From positions 54,011,980 to 54,075,979 of the forward strand of contig NC_068575.1 in the NCBI RefSeq assembly GCF_025698545.1: a DNA stretch of 64,000 nucleotides, written 5' to 3'. Below, piece by piece: positions 11,385 to 24,300 of the stretch. The DNA is from Gossypium raimondii (lineage: Eukaryota; Streptophyta; Magnoliopsida; Malvales; Malvaceae). Every line of letters begins with the position of its first letter. Position 1 is the first letter of the stretch. A program made the position numbers and the translations under genes. Below the pieces are notes generated by a model that ran no database searches, was not told the DNA's origin, and saw nothing but the letters and a program-made list of their open reading frames with translations.

Positions 11385-14025
11385 ATGGAGAAGCAGCTCC
11401 GTCGAGAACTGAGGTTCTTGCACTCTGGTGATTTTCCCATCCAGGATTCTGGTGAGCCTGATGGTGCCCTAGATGATTCCGGTGATCATGTTAAGCCTCT
11501 CATCAAGGAAATGGATTTCTTTCCTAATCATAATCAATCACATGATCGTCATCAAGGGAGAAAGATTGATAATAATAATAATCCTTTATCTTCTTTGTTA
11601 GATTCCGAAGTAAACGTAAGGTTTTTGGATTATCATTATTATCACTATAATATGAATTATTTAAAAAAAATTCTGTTTATATTTATTAATTTAAATTCAT
11701 AGTAGTACTAGTTGGAGTTATTATGGAAATTTCGAGTTTACTTTCATTGACAAAATATATATGTTGTTTTAGATTGGATTAAATCTTCTCAGTTCAAGCT
11801 CCGGAGTTTCAAGGATAGCCAATGAAGAGAAACCCAAAGCTGAAGTAAGTTTTTCTTATTTCTTACTCGAAAAACATTTTACCATATATTTTTTAAAATT
11901 TCTTTGGTCTATGAGTTTCAATTTGTTGAATGGTGAATTGGGTTTTTCAGATCAGTCATGCTAAGATTGCGTTAGAAAGGTTACATGAAGAGAATAGGAG
12001 ACTGAGATGCACGTTGGGTCAGATTACTAAAAGCTACAAAGAGCTACAAGGTCAACTATTCATGGCGGTGCAAAAATTGGCGCTTGGAAATCAAACAGAA
12101 AAGGTGAAATATTTAAGTTTAATTCAAAACACCAGATATTTTCTAGTACATATCATCATCAGTTTGCTACGTAATTCAGTATTCAATCAGATATAGGAGA
12201 ATCAAAATCATTTTATCCTCTTAAGAACTGACTAAACATTAAAGCTTGTTAATATTTATTTCTATATATGGTGTTCACAATTCATCAAATAGGTCCTTTT
12301 TATGTCTAAATTAAATAAGTAAACTTGGTTAACGTGCTTCACATGAATGGGAGAGTGCGCTCCCTTGATCCGGTATCATCTTTTCTCGAAGATTATTACA
12401 TTTACATTTAGACCTTATTTTTTGGAAAACTTCCTATATCTTTCAAGGTAAAATTGTCATTAAATTAATGAACGATTCGATCCCCCAATCTATAGATACG
12501 TTTCACCAAGTGCCACACCTATTGCCCATGTAAATGATAGAGGACTAGAGTAAAAAGACTAGCAACTATACAAAATAGGCGGCGTCAGCTCTACCACCTA
12601 TTTAGGCTTATTTTCCAACCCCTCGTATGCACTCTTTAGAAAAAGATAAAAGAGTTTGTTTTCCTTTCTTCAAACCCCCCTCGTTCTTAGGTTAAATCAG
12701 TACATGGTGTATACCCTAAATATAAAACAGTGTTGTTGGATTTTGATATTTAGATGCGATGGAGATTGTTTAATAAGACTAGCATTGTTTTTCAACTCTC
12801 ATGGATCAATATATCAAGCTTATATGTGTGTGTGTGTGGCTATTGGCTAATGAAAGAGTTTTGTTTTCAAACAGAAGGATGCAGTAAATGGCACGTCAAG
12901 TCCCATAATGTCAGTCCCACAGTTCATGGACCCACGACCATCGGCTGCATTAGATGTCAATGAACCTTCGGCATCTGACGATAGAACACAAGATTTGTCA
13001 GCATCCCCGGGGAAAAATATGGAAGTTGTATCGAAGGAAGGCGAACATCAAATTCCAGGAAAGCACGCTTCTGTTGAAGATGGTTCCGATCAAACGTCTC
13101 AAAGCTGGAGACCGACAAAATGTCCAAAGCTAGATCATTCTAACAAGGAAGAGCAAGTCTCTGAAGTACCTTTTAGGAAAGCCAGAGTGTCGATTAGAGC
13201 CAGATCAGAAGCTCCCTTGGTAAGTATCCATACTAAAGTGCTTCTGTACAATTTGTATTTGCAACGTTTAAGACAAATTTGCGGAAAATGATGGATGGTA
13301 ATTTTCAGATAAGCGATGGATGTCAATGGAGGAAATATGGTCAAAAGATGGCCAAGGGTAATCCTTGCCCACGAGCCTACTACCGTTGCACCATGGCTGT
13401 TGGCTGCCCAGTCCGTAAGCAGGTGCAAAGATGTGCGGAGGATAAAAGCATTCTCATAACCACATATGAAGGGAATCACAATCATCCTCTACCACCACCA
13501 GCCACTGCTCTGGCTAACACTACGTCAGCCGCTGCAGCAATGTTGCTATCAGGTTCAACAACAAGCAAGGATGGCCTTAGCCTACCGAGTTTTAGCTACT
13601 TTCCTTCCTTACCCTATGCATCCACAATGGCCACCTCAGCGGCACCGTTCCCTATCGTAACCCTTGACTTGACTCAGGGCCCAAATACAGTTCCCTTCTT
13701 ACGGCCGCCGCCTTCCGCAGCTACATTTCCACTATCTGTGCACGGTTACCCACAGATTTTAGGGCACTCCATGTTGGCTCCTCCCAAGTTATCTGCAGTA
13801 TCGGCAATGCAGTTATGGCAACGTCCTGTTTCTATGGTTGAAACTGTTACAGCAGCCATTGCTTCTGATCCAAATTTCACCACAGCCTTAGCCGCAGCTA
13901 TTTCGACAATTATTGGAGCACCAAAAAGCAACAACGGTGGCAATAACAATTCCTCCAATGGGGTAGCTACTCTTCCCGCATCACCCCAGCTTCCACAGTC
14001 TTGCACCACTTTTTCTGCTAACTAG
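11385..14025 (+). CDS. WRKY47: WRKY transcription factor, group IIb, WRKY47-type
   Basis: Five exons by GT-AG junctions: 11385-11615, 11773-11844, 11951-12103, 12875-13219 and 13309-14025. They join in frame to 505 residues. Exon 3 encodes the leucine-zipper coiled coil typical of group IIb (about residues 102-152). Residues 259-267 sit in the conserved basic [11 protein letters not shown] block. The DNA-binding domain has WRKYGQK at 274-280 and a zinc finger C294-X5-C300-X23-H324-X-H326. An alanine-rich '[11 protein letters not shown]' motif and a C-terminal '[12 protein letters not shown]' tail follow, both of which I recall from Arabidopsis WRKY47. The family acts in the nucleus on W-box DNA, and WRKY47-type genes are linked to stress and cell-wall responses. 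The VQR-type intron that usually splits the WRKY domain in groups IIa/IIb is absent: exon 5 reads through VQRC without a break. Paralogues WRKY6/31/42 are alternatives but match less well at both ends. Confidence 0.93.
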
Positions 14026-14963
14026 CCAGGGTGATTAAAAATTTGGGTCTTCTCAGGCTCGTGATATTTTCACTTTTTATTGCATAAGCGTTTGGTAGGT
14101 AATCAGCCAGTTAGAGAGAAGGGTCCATCTCTTGTATGATTATAAAAACAGGTAGTTCCACTTCCAGGCGCCATCCGATATTCAATATGATCAAACCAGT
14201 AAAATATTTGGAACAAGATCTGATGTACAGACAAATACTGTTGCACCTCCGAGATATTAAGGGATTTCTTGCTACTCTTTTGATCAACAACAGTATATTG
14301 ATTGTTGGTTGTTAGATAATGACCGCCTTTTCTAATCTAAAGATGCACTATACTTTCCGTAGAGAATATATGATCCTAAGCATACTGAGAGCTTAGATTG
14401 CACTGTAAGAATGAATTTCTTCAAAGTATTTCTTGTGTTGTAGATAATCTTTCTACATAATAATTAAATTTAAAGTTTTTTACGAAGAGATACACATGTC
14501 TAGTAAAATTATGGACAAGCACTTGTTTATGTTTTAATTAAGTGTTTTTATTTAATAAATTAATGAATTTGATTTGTAGTGAAATGATATCATCTGACTG
14601 ATAAAATACCCTTTCATCGGAGGATTATGGTAACTAAGGTGATTTGGGCTTCTACTTTAATGGGTTAAGACTTTGAAGGCACTCCAATGTTTCAACCCCT
14701 CAGTTTTAGTATTATCCAGAAAAAAACATCAAAAACCAAACTCCCAATTCAACTGATTTTTTAATCTGTTGCCCACTGAATTTTTAATCTAATTTGAATA
14801 ACATTAAATTTTAAAATTTTTTATATTTTAAAAAATCTTTTTATTTTTGTTTTGAATTTTAAAGAGTTTTCATATATATATATATATATTATAATTTTAT
14901 AATTTTTTAAAATATGTGTTTTTTAAATAAATAAATAATAATTTAATTTCTTTTTAGAAATTA
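14026..14963. other. WRKY 3' region and AT-rich spacer
   Basis: 14026-14450 is a plausible 3' UTR of the WRKY gene. Beyond it the sequence is AT-rich, with an (AT)n run near 14873-14889. No other gene is visible. Confidence 0.55.
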
Positions 14964-16996
14964 GGTAAACTATCTAATTGATCACTTAACTTTTTAGATG
15001 CTTTAATTTTGATCACCCAAATAAAAAAAAAAAACTTTCAATTTGATCAATGTCGTTATAATAATTTATCATTTTGGTCACCTATTTACTTTCTCACTAA
15101 CGGAAGCTGATATGGCGTCCGCCCTTGCTGGCTGACATTTCCATGTAATTATGTAAATAATTTATTTTTCGTAATGTAAAAATTGTGAGCTTTGAGAGCT
15201 TAGTTCACTGCAAATCTTGGACCTTGGTGTGAACAATTTGTCGGGAAATACCAAAATGTTTCCAAAATTTAACTGCAATGGCTACCAAACCAGATGACAC
15301 AAAATGCAATTATTGATTACTTCGTTGATGGGAGTTCATAAGGAGTGAATTAGTAGTAATGAAAGGGAGACTCCATGAATATACCACATTCTTTCACTAA
15401 TTACCACCATGGATCTTTCAAACAATAATCTCATTGAGAATACTCCCAAAGAACAAACCTGTCTTGCAAGCTTACAATTATTGCATCTATCAGGAAATTC
15501 GTTAAGAGAAAACATACTAGAAAGTTTATGAAAAAAATTAATTTTAGGATTAGAGCTTTTACATTATGGTGAAAAGGAAAGAAGAGAATGGATTTAAAAT
15601 ATTTATATAATTACATGGAAAATATCAGCCTACGGGACTAGTTATATGGACATTATGTGTCATATCACATTAGGCTTCGTTAGTGAGAAAATGGATAGGT
15701 GACCAAAACAATAAACTATTGTAGCGACAGTTACCGATTTGAAAGTTTTTTAATCTGAGTGACTTGTACAGACCCAATTTTACCCGGGCCTAGTGCCAAA
15801 AATATTAACCCGAGGCCCAATTACAAAAACAAATACCCAATAGCCCAAGGCCCAAAATTTAAAACGGCCCATTGGGGCCCAAAAAACTAAACAGCACAGG
15901 GAACCCTAGGGTTCCCTGCCCTTTCGCGCCGTAGCCCTACTGCCCATGTGCGCTACTCCCTCGGGCGTACCATCCGCGCCTCGTCCCGAGGCTTACCTGA
16001 CACCCTAGCCACCGCCTAGCACCAAAACGGCAAGCCACGCCTCTGCCTTCGTCAAGTACCTGCAAGCAACATAAAAAAGGGGAATAGAAGCAGCAAAAGG
16101 GGCAGAGAATGGGTTGATTTTCGGCTTTATAAGCCTTGAAAAACAATGTAAAAGGGGGGGCTTCATCACTGTATTTTGGGGGGATTTTTCTTTGTAAAAA
16201 CCCACATCAGAAATCAAAAGCGATATAGAAATTTTAAAAGGTTGAATCCTTACTATTTCTTCTTGTTTTTTATTTTATCTTATTTTGTTTTATTTTTTTC
16301 TTTGCAAATCTATTTTAAAGTAATTAAAAAAATCAAAAAAGAGAAAAGAAAAGACTCACCTGAATCGGCCCCTGAAGCCGTCGTCGCCGTCGGCCCTTCG
16401 CCGTCGTCGGACGCGAGTTTAGGAAGGGGCAGAGGCTTTCCGTTTCCCCTCGTTTCCCCGTTTCGGAGCCTTGGTCTCTGAACGCGCTCCAAAGCGCTGG
16501 TGGGAGACGCCCTCGCAGGGCTCCGGCCACCGGGCGGTGGGGAGGCGCTACGGCGGCGGGGCTTCTAGCCTTAGAACCCCAGCAGAAAAGGGATTCTCCC
16601 TTTTATTTTTATTTTTTATTTGTGTTCTTTGCAGCAAAATGAAACTGCAGAAAGCAGTAAATTTCTTAGCTTTATGTTGATTGAAACGGTGCCGTCTGAT
16701 GGGGGATCTGCGCATGCTTTGCCCTAATGGGTAATTTACGCATTTAATCCCTCCATCTTGCGTTGAGATGCAATACGACCCTTTATTTCTTTTAGATTTG
16801 GGCTGCAAATTTTGATTCCGTTGCAATCAGGTCCTTTGACCATGTATGGTCCTTCGCGTTGAAACGTTGCACTCTAGGACTAGGGAATATTTCCCTTTTC
16901 AGTCCTTCCCTTTTCGCGCGCCTCACATTTTAATCCTTTACTCTATTTCATTTTTGATTTCAGCCCTGAGATTTCGTTTCCGTTTTGATTTAGTCC

Positions 16997-17049
<53 letters not shown>
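16997..17049 (+). repeat. (ATT)n microsatellite, about 53 bp
   Basis: An uninterrupted TAT/ATT trinucleotide run inside the solo LTR. It is likely length-polymorphic and makes a false leucine-rich open frame. Confidence 0.97.
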
Positions 17050-17051
<2 letters not shown>

Positions 17052-17136
17052 TATTTGTTTGTATTTATTTTATTTAAATTTTCGGTACATATATGTACAT
17101 ACATATATTTTTGTGATATACATACATTGTTTTATA

Positions 17137-17161
17137 ACATATATATATATATATATATATA
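17137..17161 (+). repeat. (AT)n microsatellite
   Basis: A pure dinucleotide AT run of about two dozen bases, within a 600-bp zone rich in 'acatac/atatat' words inside the same LTR. Confidence 0.9.
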
Positions 17162-18646
17162 CTTATATAGTTTATATATTTTACAACTTATGCACATATC
17201 TATATATCTATATACATATTTTCATTTTCCTAAATATATACATATTTATATATAATCTTTATAGTTTAAAACATACCCTTTTTATAAATCCGTATATACA
17301 TACATATTATTATTAATTTATATACATACATATCCTTTTATTTTTATAAGTATATATATTTTATATGCACGTACATACATATTTTTGCATATCTTAATTT
17401 ACATAAATATATATATACATTTTCAATATATTTTCTAACATGTATATAAATTAACGTATTTATTTGTATACATATGTATATTTTCATTATTTTTAAACTT
17501 TAATTTGTACATACATACTTTCTTTTATTTTTCAACATATATATGTACTTACTTTTATATGTATTTCATTATTTTCATATTCCATAGTTTTATACACCTA
17601 TATATATGTACATATTTTTATATATACATATTTATTGTTTCTTTTATATATTAAAATATACTTTATACATTTTGTTAATTTATGTATACACATATTTTAG
17701 TTTATGTCCATGTATATCTTTTTATATTTAAGTGTATTGATTATTTATTTATTTCATTTTCGTTATTATTTTGAATGAATGTTTAAATTGTATTCGTTTT
17801 TTATATTTTATTATTTTGTAAGTTTAACCGTTTATATTGATTGCTATTGCTCGTATCGCTTTTATACTTTCATATTCATTATGGTTTTGCCATGCATAAA
17901 AATGTAATTTGCTTTCACTATGATTTTGTGTTTTATTTTACTCGATATAACAAATTTTTAAATGGCATTTCGTGTTTGGATTCGAGAAAAGCGTGTCCTA
18001 ACTTACTGGGTTTCGATTTTCTTGATAAATCTAAATGCATGAATCTTTTCAAAACTCAAGTTTTAAATGATCTCGGGATTTATAAAGGATCGTGTCCTAA
18101 TTTACTGGTCGTGATCCTTTTTAATCCAAGATAGTTAAATATCTTTTAAATAAGCATTTTTTCATTTGGGTATCGGGAATACGAGATATTGTATTCTAAC
18201 TTACTGAATATGATTCTCTTTCTCCAATAACGTGAAATATGCTACTTTTCCCAAAAATTTTCTTTTTAATATAAGGATCGTATTTTAAATTTTTCCAAGT
18301 TCTTAATTTTCGACATTAAGACATTAATTAATCAACTAGGTACCAATTTTGGGCGTATCGAGGGTGCTAATCCTTCCTCGTGCGTAACCGACTCCCGAAC
18401 TTGTTTTTCTGAATTTCGTGGACCAAAACCGTTGTTTTAATAAAATCAAATCATTTATTAAAAACAACCACTTTTCAAGGTGACCCGATCACACCTTATC
18501 AAAAAGGATTGGTGGCGACTCCCTTTTTTCGTTTTCATTTTCAAAACCTAAGTCGACCCCGTTTTCATCCAAAAAATGGTGTCAACATGACTAAAATGAA
18601 AACACCCAAAAAGTTGGGTGATTAGCTAGGTAGTTTACCTAAAAAA

Positions 18647-19702
18647 TTTGCATACTTTTAAAGGGTATGGACCAAATTGACAAAAAAAACTATAAATGTC
18701 GAGGGCTAAAAAAGTTTAAAATTTTTAAAATTCGATAGACCTATGAATCGATATAGACTAGTTGAATTGGACTGAAGCATAGTTGATCTGACAATTGAAC
18801 CGATCTTTATAATTTTTAACAATTTATTTGCTTTGAACTGATTGGGCCGGTCGCTTAGAACTAATTTGTTAGACCAATTCAAAATTGGTTCAACCGATTT
18901 TTCGCTTGATTCAACCAATCTGTATCGGTTCGCAAATCAACTAATTTTTTTACCTCTCATTGGACCGATACCCAACCGGTTTCCCATCAAACTGGTTGGT
19001 TTAGTCCGATTTAGATAACATTGAAATTTGAAATTTGAAATTTTTATTTTTATTTATATTTATATTTTTTAAAACCATTTTTTTAATTTTATAAAAATCA
19101 TATATTTTTAATTTTATTAATTTTATTTAAAGTATGAAAAAATATTTTAAAACTTTTATGTACTTTTAAAGTAAAAGGACTAAATTGATAAAAATATAAT
19201 TATTGAGGGTTAAAAATTATTTTACTTTTAACATCGTTAACTTTAATGACAGAATTAAATGGAGTGACTAAAATTTTAAATAAAAATATAAATACTCAAC
19301 GTCCTTTAAATTAAAATATAAAAGACGAGATTTTAAAATTTGAAAGACTACATTGTAGTATATTTAAACCGGTCACATTTTGCTCATATCATTGCTTACC
19401 TCTATTTTTTCCATCTCTTTGGATAATAAGCCTAAACTTTTCCCTTTTTTGGATCATTGGATTTGGTTTAGTTTTCTTTTTAGAAGGAATGAATATGTTT
19501 TTAAAAATGTTATAGCCATGCAAGATTGGAACTAGCCATGGGCCTATTAACTTGATAACTATATAAATTGGCCAATTTTAGGACCATAATACCCATAAAG
19601 CTCAATGACCCAATGTTCTAATGCCTTTCTCTTCGTCTCTAAATAGATTTCTTACGAACTTTTCGTCGAACAGGTAGCGAGCGAACTCTGCAAACAAGAA
19701 AC
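18647..19702. other. Intergenic with CCGGTT/AACCG-rich degenerate repeat
   Basis: 18720-19020 is studded with 'ggttcaaccgat', 'accggtttcc' and 'aaccgatct' words, typical of a dispersed plant repeat that I cannot name. 19020-19370 is AT-rich. The last 150 bases are the likely core promoter of the downstream L7Ae-type gene. No gene is present. Confidence 0.5.
19559..19567 (+). promoter_or_regulatory. Candidate TATA box of the L7Ae-type gene
   Basis: 'actatataaatt' lies about 135 bp upstream of the start codon at 19703, in the position expected for a short 5' leader. Assigned from sequence and position only. Confidence 0.4.
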
Positions 19703-20714
19703 ATGCCGCCTAGAAACAAGGCCGCCAAAAACAACATTCAGGATGGCGCCCTTCCTCAACAGCAAGAGTATGTCTCTTTTAATTTCATTAGATTTTATAA
19801 AAACTGTCTTTTGATTTCTTACTTTTTTATTTTTCTTCGGGTCCTGAAAGTTGCTATGAAGGAGAACGGCTCATTCACGTGCTTAAATCAATCCGAAGGT
19901 AAATAATTCGAAACAATTAGCTTTGATTAACAAATACCCTTTTTTTTCAATTCAACTACTTGTTGTTTTTGGTAGTTAAATTTTATTATGTTATTTCAAT
20001 GAACAGAGGGATAGAGTCAGCCAGAGCGCTGGCTGGAAACTCCTTGCCTGAAAAAGTGTGGCTTAAGGTTTGATGTCTTAGCCAATGCTGTACTCATTTT
20101 ATTCGATTAACCTTGTGGTTTTATTATTGTCTGATTATACTATTTGTGGCATTTAGCAACAATTTGCAATCGGTGTTAATGACGTAACACGTGTACTTGA
20201 ACGGATGGCAGCCATTATTGACGAGGGGAGCACTGCCCAATCACCTTTTGTTAGACTTCAGGTTAGCTATCCTGGTTTTACCCATGTTTTAACAAGCAGC
20301 TAGGGTTAGTTTTTTATTGCTTGTACGTTTGCTGTAAGTAGCTCGAGACTTGGGGTATGTTTGTTGCGTTTGTAGGCTATATTGTTAGCTGCTGATTGCA
20401 ACCCAAAGTGGCTGACGAAGCACCTGCCAACGTTGGCTAAATCAAGAAAGGTACCATTGATCATTGTTAAAGATGATAAAAAGGGGTCCTTAAGATTGGG
20501 TGAGCTTGTAAAGCTAAAAACAGCTGTTGCAATTGGAGTAAAGGTTAGGATCTCGAATTTGCTGATTGTTTTTTAACCCTAGGGTGTTTTTAACTATGTG
20601 CTGATATATTTGTCTTTTAAACTATAGGCTCGAGGAAGTGCTATCAATCAAATCATGGAGGAAATTCTTGATGGTGACGAACCCAATCAAAGGGCTCTGC
20701 TTCAAGTTCAATGA
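19703..20714 (+). CDS. L7Ae/L30e/S12e/Gadd45-fold protein (possible RNase P/MRP-type subunit)
   Basis: Six exons: 19703-19767, 19851-19898, 20007-20067, 20157-20261, 20376-20543 and 20628-20714. All junctions are GT-AG and the joined frame gives 177 residues. After a basic, Gln-rich N-terminus comes a helix-rich 'CYEGERLIHVLKSIR' segment. An L7Ae-like core then runs from 'FAIGVNDVTRVLERM' through 'ILLAADCNPKWLTKHLP' and 'VPLIIVKDDKKGSLRLGELV' to 'AVAIGV'. Those motifs match the kink-turn RNA-binding L7Ae superfamily and most resemble the plant single-copy member annotated only by fold. By analogy with Rpp38/Pop3 it could serve RNase P/MRP, but that is inference. It converges on SEC23, with 647 bases between the stop codons. 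Confidence 0.85.
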
Positions 20715-21361
20715 CTTGCCAGTTTTTTTTTTTTTTTTTTGCAGTCAGAATGGAAGGAAAGAGCTGTCTATTATTATTATTTTATTTTAATTCTATGTTG
20801 TTATGGCCCCTATGGTAATGACAGGGATTTAAAATGTAGAAATTGATATCTACGAGAAACCAGCAGAAAAGCCTCACATGATTGAGATCTGTTGTTTGTT
20901 TGAAAAATTACAACACAAAACCTAAGCAATTGTATTCGGAAATATTTTTAAACATAAATATAGAAATATGATTTTCTACATATATGAAAAAATATTTTTT
21001 TAAAAATTAAATTGGGGAATAGGACACAGCCAAAACAGGAGGGTAGCAGTAAAGTGAAACTATTGCTCTCTACCAAAGTATTTTAAGCAAAGAAAGTGAA
21101 AAATGTTAAAAACTTTGTAGTTTCTATTAAGTATAGCTGTTTATTTGAAGCTTAAATGAGGGTGAAATTTTTATCAAAGAGAGAGCAAGAAAAGAAAATA
21201 ATAATAATTAATAAAAAGAAGCGAAAAAAGAAAACATGAATGAGTTACATTTACAATCCCCTCACAAGGAGAAGAACAAAAAGAAGTAGAAATCCCAATA
21301 AATGATAGTTGGATGCAACTCTCTGGGACTCCCCTTTTGGCGAAAAAAGGTAAAATATCTC
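20715..21361. other. Convergent 3' regions of the L7Ae-type and SEC23 genes
   Basis: A long T-run follows the L7Ae-type stop (about 20723-20742), and A/T-rich sequence follows. This presumably holds both 3' UTRs. No further gene is visible. Confidence 0.55.
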
Positions 21362-24300
21362 CTAGATTGGTTCTGGTGGCACCACTTTCAAACTCCGAAT
21401 CCATTCACAGATGCTAGGATCATCAAAATGAATAAAACTGCTTTTCAGTTTTGTCCGCTGTTCTGTTGTCAAGGTTCGAAGCTGTGGAAATCTTGCCTCC
21501 TGCATACGTATCACGCCATTGTTAATTGTTTTCTGAATACCCATTGTCAATAAAATACAGAGACATAGATATAGGCCTATTATGACCAAAAGCAAAAAGG
21601 CTTTCCCATTTTCCTCTTACCTGCTCATAAGGAGGATCCTTGTGTGCTGGTATCAGCCGAGAAACGAAATATCGAGCCTGAGAGCTTCCCTCCTGCGACA
21701 AACCACATCATTAGGTTCTTTTCTTTCTGATAGCTAAAAAAAAAACCGTGACAATGCACAGTTAATAGAAGGTTGGGGCAATTTAAAAGAAAAAGAACCT
21801 TGAATGCAAGGATGCGAGGAGCTGGAAATCGTAACTCTGTAAGCTCTTCTGCCAATGTTTTACAAGCTGCCACAGCTGCAGCACTTCTTCCTTCATCTGC
21901 TGCAAGTTCAGCACCCTGACCCAGCAGTTGGCAGGAAGATGTTCAATATTGTCACGGAAATAAATAAATATAGTTTCTAAATACAATTCAAGCATAGCAA
22001 TCCATCAATCTCTCCCTCAAAACAGACCAAGATAACACATACAAGTAGAAGAGTGAAAAGGGAAATGAATTCATCCAAGGGTCATATATCACAGGGTATG
22101 TATACATATAACTTAAAAAGTGAATATGATAAAAACATGTTAGATGGATGACGTAACTACAATCATATTCACTTTGTGCATTTAGCAAATCATGCATAGC
22201 TTCTCACTTCCAAGCCTTTCTTACCGTGTTCCCCCTACATCAGGCCATCATCACTTTTCCACCGTGGCCTGATATTAACAGAAAGAAATACAATTCTGAA
22301 TAATAACCAGGCACGATGGTTGTTCGTGAGTGGCATAGGAACATCCAGACTATGTAAATTTTTGGGTCTCCTATTCAATCACAATGTGAGAATTGAACCA
22401 CATAGCACAAACAGGAATGCCAGGCTCTATGGTCAAAGATGAACAACACAGAAGCAGCTATAGCAGATATACAAGCCAAAACTAAAAGATGGTTTAATTT
22501 ACATACCAACCAAATGAAGACATCTGTACCATGGTCTAGAACAACTGCTGTATCAGACTGCATGACAAGATCATAAGCTGGCAATTCTTCAAAAGTACCT
22601 CCTTCCCGATGCATCAGACAGCGAGGGGCAACCATGCGAAGTGAAAGATCAAAGGATGCATTCAAAAACAAATTCCGCAGTACAGATCTCTCATCCTCAT
22701 GACCAACTATATTTCCCAACAATGGACCCCTCCTAAGATGGAATAGAAACTCTGGTAGTAGAGAGATTTCCTTTGGGAACCGACGAAGCTTTGACTTCGG
22801 CACTTGAGAGCCAAATTTTAAAGCAATGTCTTTTACTCTTTCATCTATTGTTGTACGCATATCAATTGCATCAGAATGACTTTTTGCTCCCAAGAGGGTC
22901 CTCTTGGCAATTAGGACGGCAGCCACCTCATCTTCAACACATTGAAGATATTCTGGAACACTATCAACAGTTGGCAACCTGATAGTAATCACTCTAGTTA
23001 TATCAGCTTGATAAACATTTGAGTACTGAATGGCAAACTGGAAAAAAACGAAATCACTCTTGATGTCATGTCTATTTTCCATTGATATGGAGAAGCATTG
23101 TGTTTCTTCGACACTCAGCATTCGAATACAGAGAGAAAGATCATTCTTAAAGGTTTCATGGTTTTCTATATGTGCCTCTTCACCAGGACCCACAACCTGA
23201 GTAACAAGAATATCATCAGAACAGCGAATCTCCAACAAACCATGGGAACCAGCAGCCCTGGCTGATGCCCTTTGTAAGTTCATACCAAAGGCTTCACCAA
23301 AATCATCATGGAGAACAAAAGCACCTCCTGAAGCTTTTGCAAGAGGCTGCAGCACAGGAACCCTTACAGGGCAAGTTCCAGCACAGAGAATGTCTATGAC
23401 TGTGTTCTGTTGATGAGCCTCACGACCAAGATGCTCCATCCATTTTATTGCAGTCTTTTCCTTATGAGGATAATTAGGGTGAGTATAAGAATGAGGGACA
23501 GATCCAGGGCCATATGTATTTGGTCCACCAGCACACACAATGATTCTGCTGTTAACACCTGGCCTTTTAACGACACCTCGTGAAAAATCTGCAGATGGAC
23601 CTTGAATAATAGCTAGAGCAACCTCAACTGCAGTACCTAAGCACCTATCTCTTGATGCTTCTGGAACATTCAACTTGTAAGGCCTCAAAGAGGAGAATAT
23701 CAGGTGTGCCACCTCTTTTGAAGCATGCATTGGGGACAAGGATATACCTGTCCCATAAATCAATGCTTTCAAAGCCTCCTGAGTTGGTGAAGCTCCACCT
23801 GGAATCACTTCAGCAGATGCAATGGATTCCTCTGAGAAGTCATAGACTGATACTGCACGACCATACAAAATGATTCCAATTCTAGTTGTTGGTGGCAGTG
23901 AATCAACGAATGCATGCAGGGAGCTCTGTAAATACTGAAGGTGTTGCTCATCTAAACATTCATCTATGACAAGAACAACTGGTGCAGAAGTTCTTGAATC
24001 AGTAACCGGAACAAAACTTGGCCTCTTATTCCCTGTTTGAATGAAATCAACCAAAGGTGATGACAACTCAGGAAAATTACGAAGCTCTTCCTTGCTCAAT
24101 GCTATGTATTCACCTTCGCTTCCATTTAGATTCCCGCAAATTACACACTGCCATTGGCCTGAGCCAATTAGTATGTTGGAGTATAAATTCGAATAAGCTC
24201 CACAATCATGGCATCGATGAGGATCACGTTGTATCACTTGGGGACCTGGTGAAGTGTCCCTCCCAGGAGAAACCAGTACTCCAAAACCTAAGCTAGGTAC

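Larger units (their letters stand above)
15765..18587 (+). mobile_element. Solo LTR, about 2.8 kb, with 5-bp target duplication TGACT
   Basis: The sequence starts TGTACAGACCC and ends GGTGTCAACA, so it has TG...CA ends. TGACT lies immediately before it (15760-15764) and after it (18588-18592), a perfect 5-bp target duplication. It contains a GC-rich block (15900-16060 and 16370-16560), long AT/ATT microsatellite tracts (17.0-17.7 kb), and near the 3' end a 'ggtggcgactccc' word seen in large Ty3/gypsy LTRs of the Tat/Ogre type (tentative). No gag-pol sequence exists on either side. Open frames inside, such as 16846-17316, are low-complexity artefacts. Confidence 0.8.
14964..18646. mobile_element. 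Short TIR element interrupted by a solo LTR
   Basis: The left end (14964 on) reads aggtaaactatctaattgat. The reverse complement of the right end (to about 18646) reads aggtaaactacctagctaat and continues with matching 'cac.caactttttg'. The ends are therefore good inverted repeats of at least 35 bases. With the inserted LTR (15765-18587) and its target duplicate removed, the element is about 0.85 kb. Its interior around 15180-15600 contains no recognisable coding sequence. A 9-bp target duplication is not clear, so the superfamily is unassigned. Confidence 0.6.

Noticed and set aside
13135..13485. 116-codon minus-strand frame across the WRKY domain
   Set aside because: Antisense shadow of the WRKY exons.
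16176..16530. GC-rich coding exon around 16.2-16.5 kb
   Set aside because: Lies wholly inside the solo LTR (15765-18587); frames on both strands are short and without domains.
16846..17316. 156-codon plus-strand frame with a long leucine run
   Set aside because: It is the translation of the (ATT)n and AT-rich microsatellites inside a solo LTR; no domain and no codon bias.
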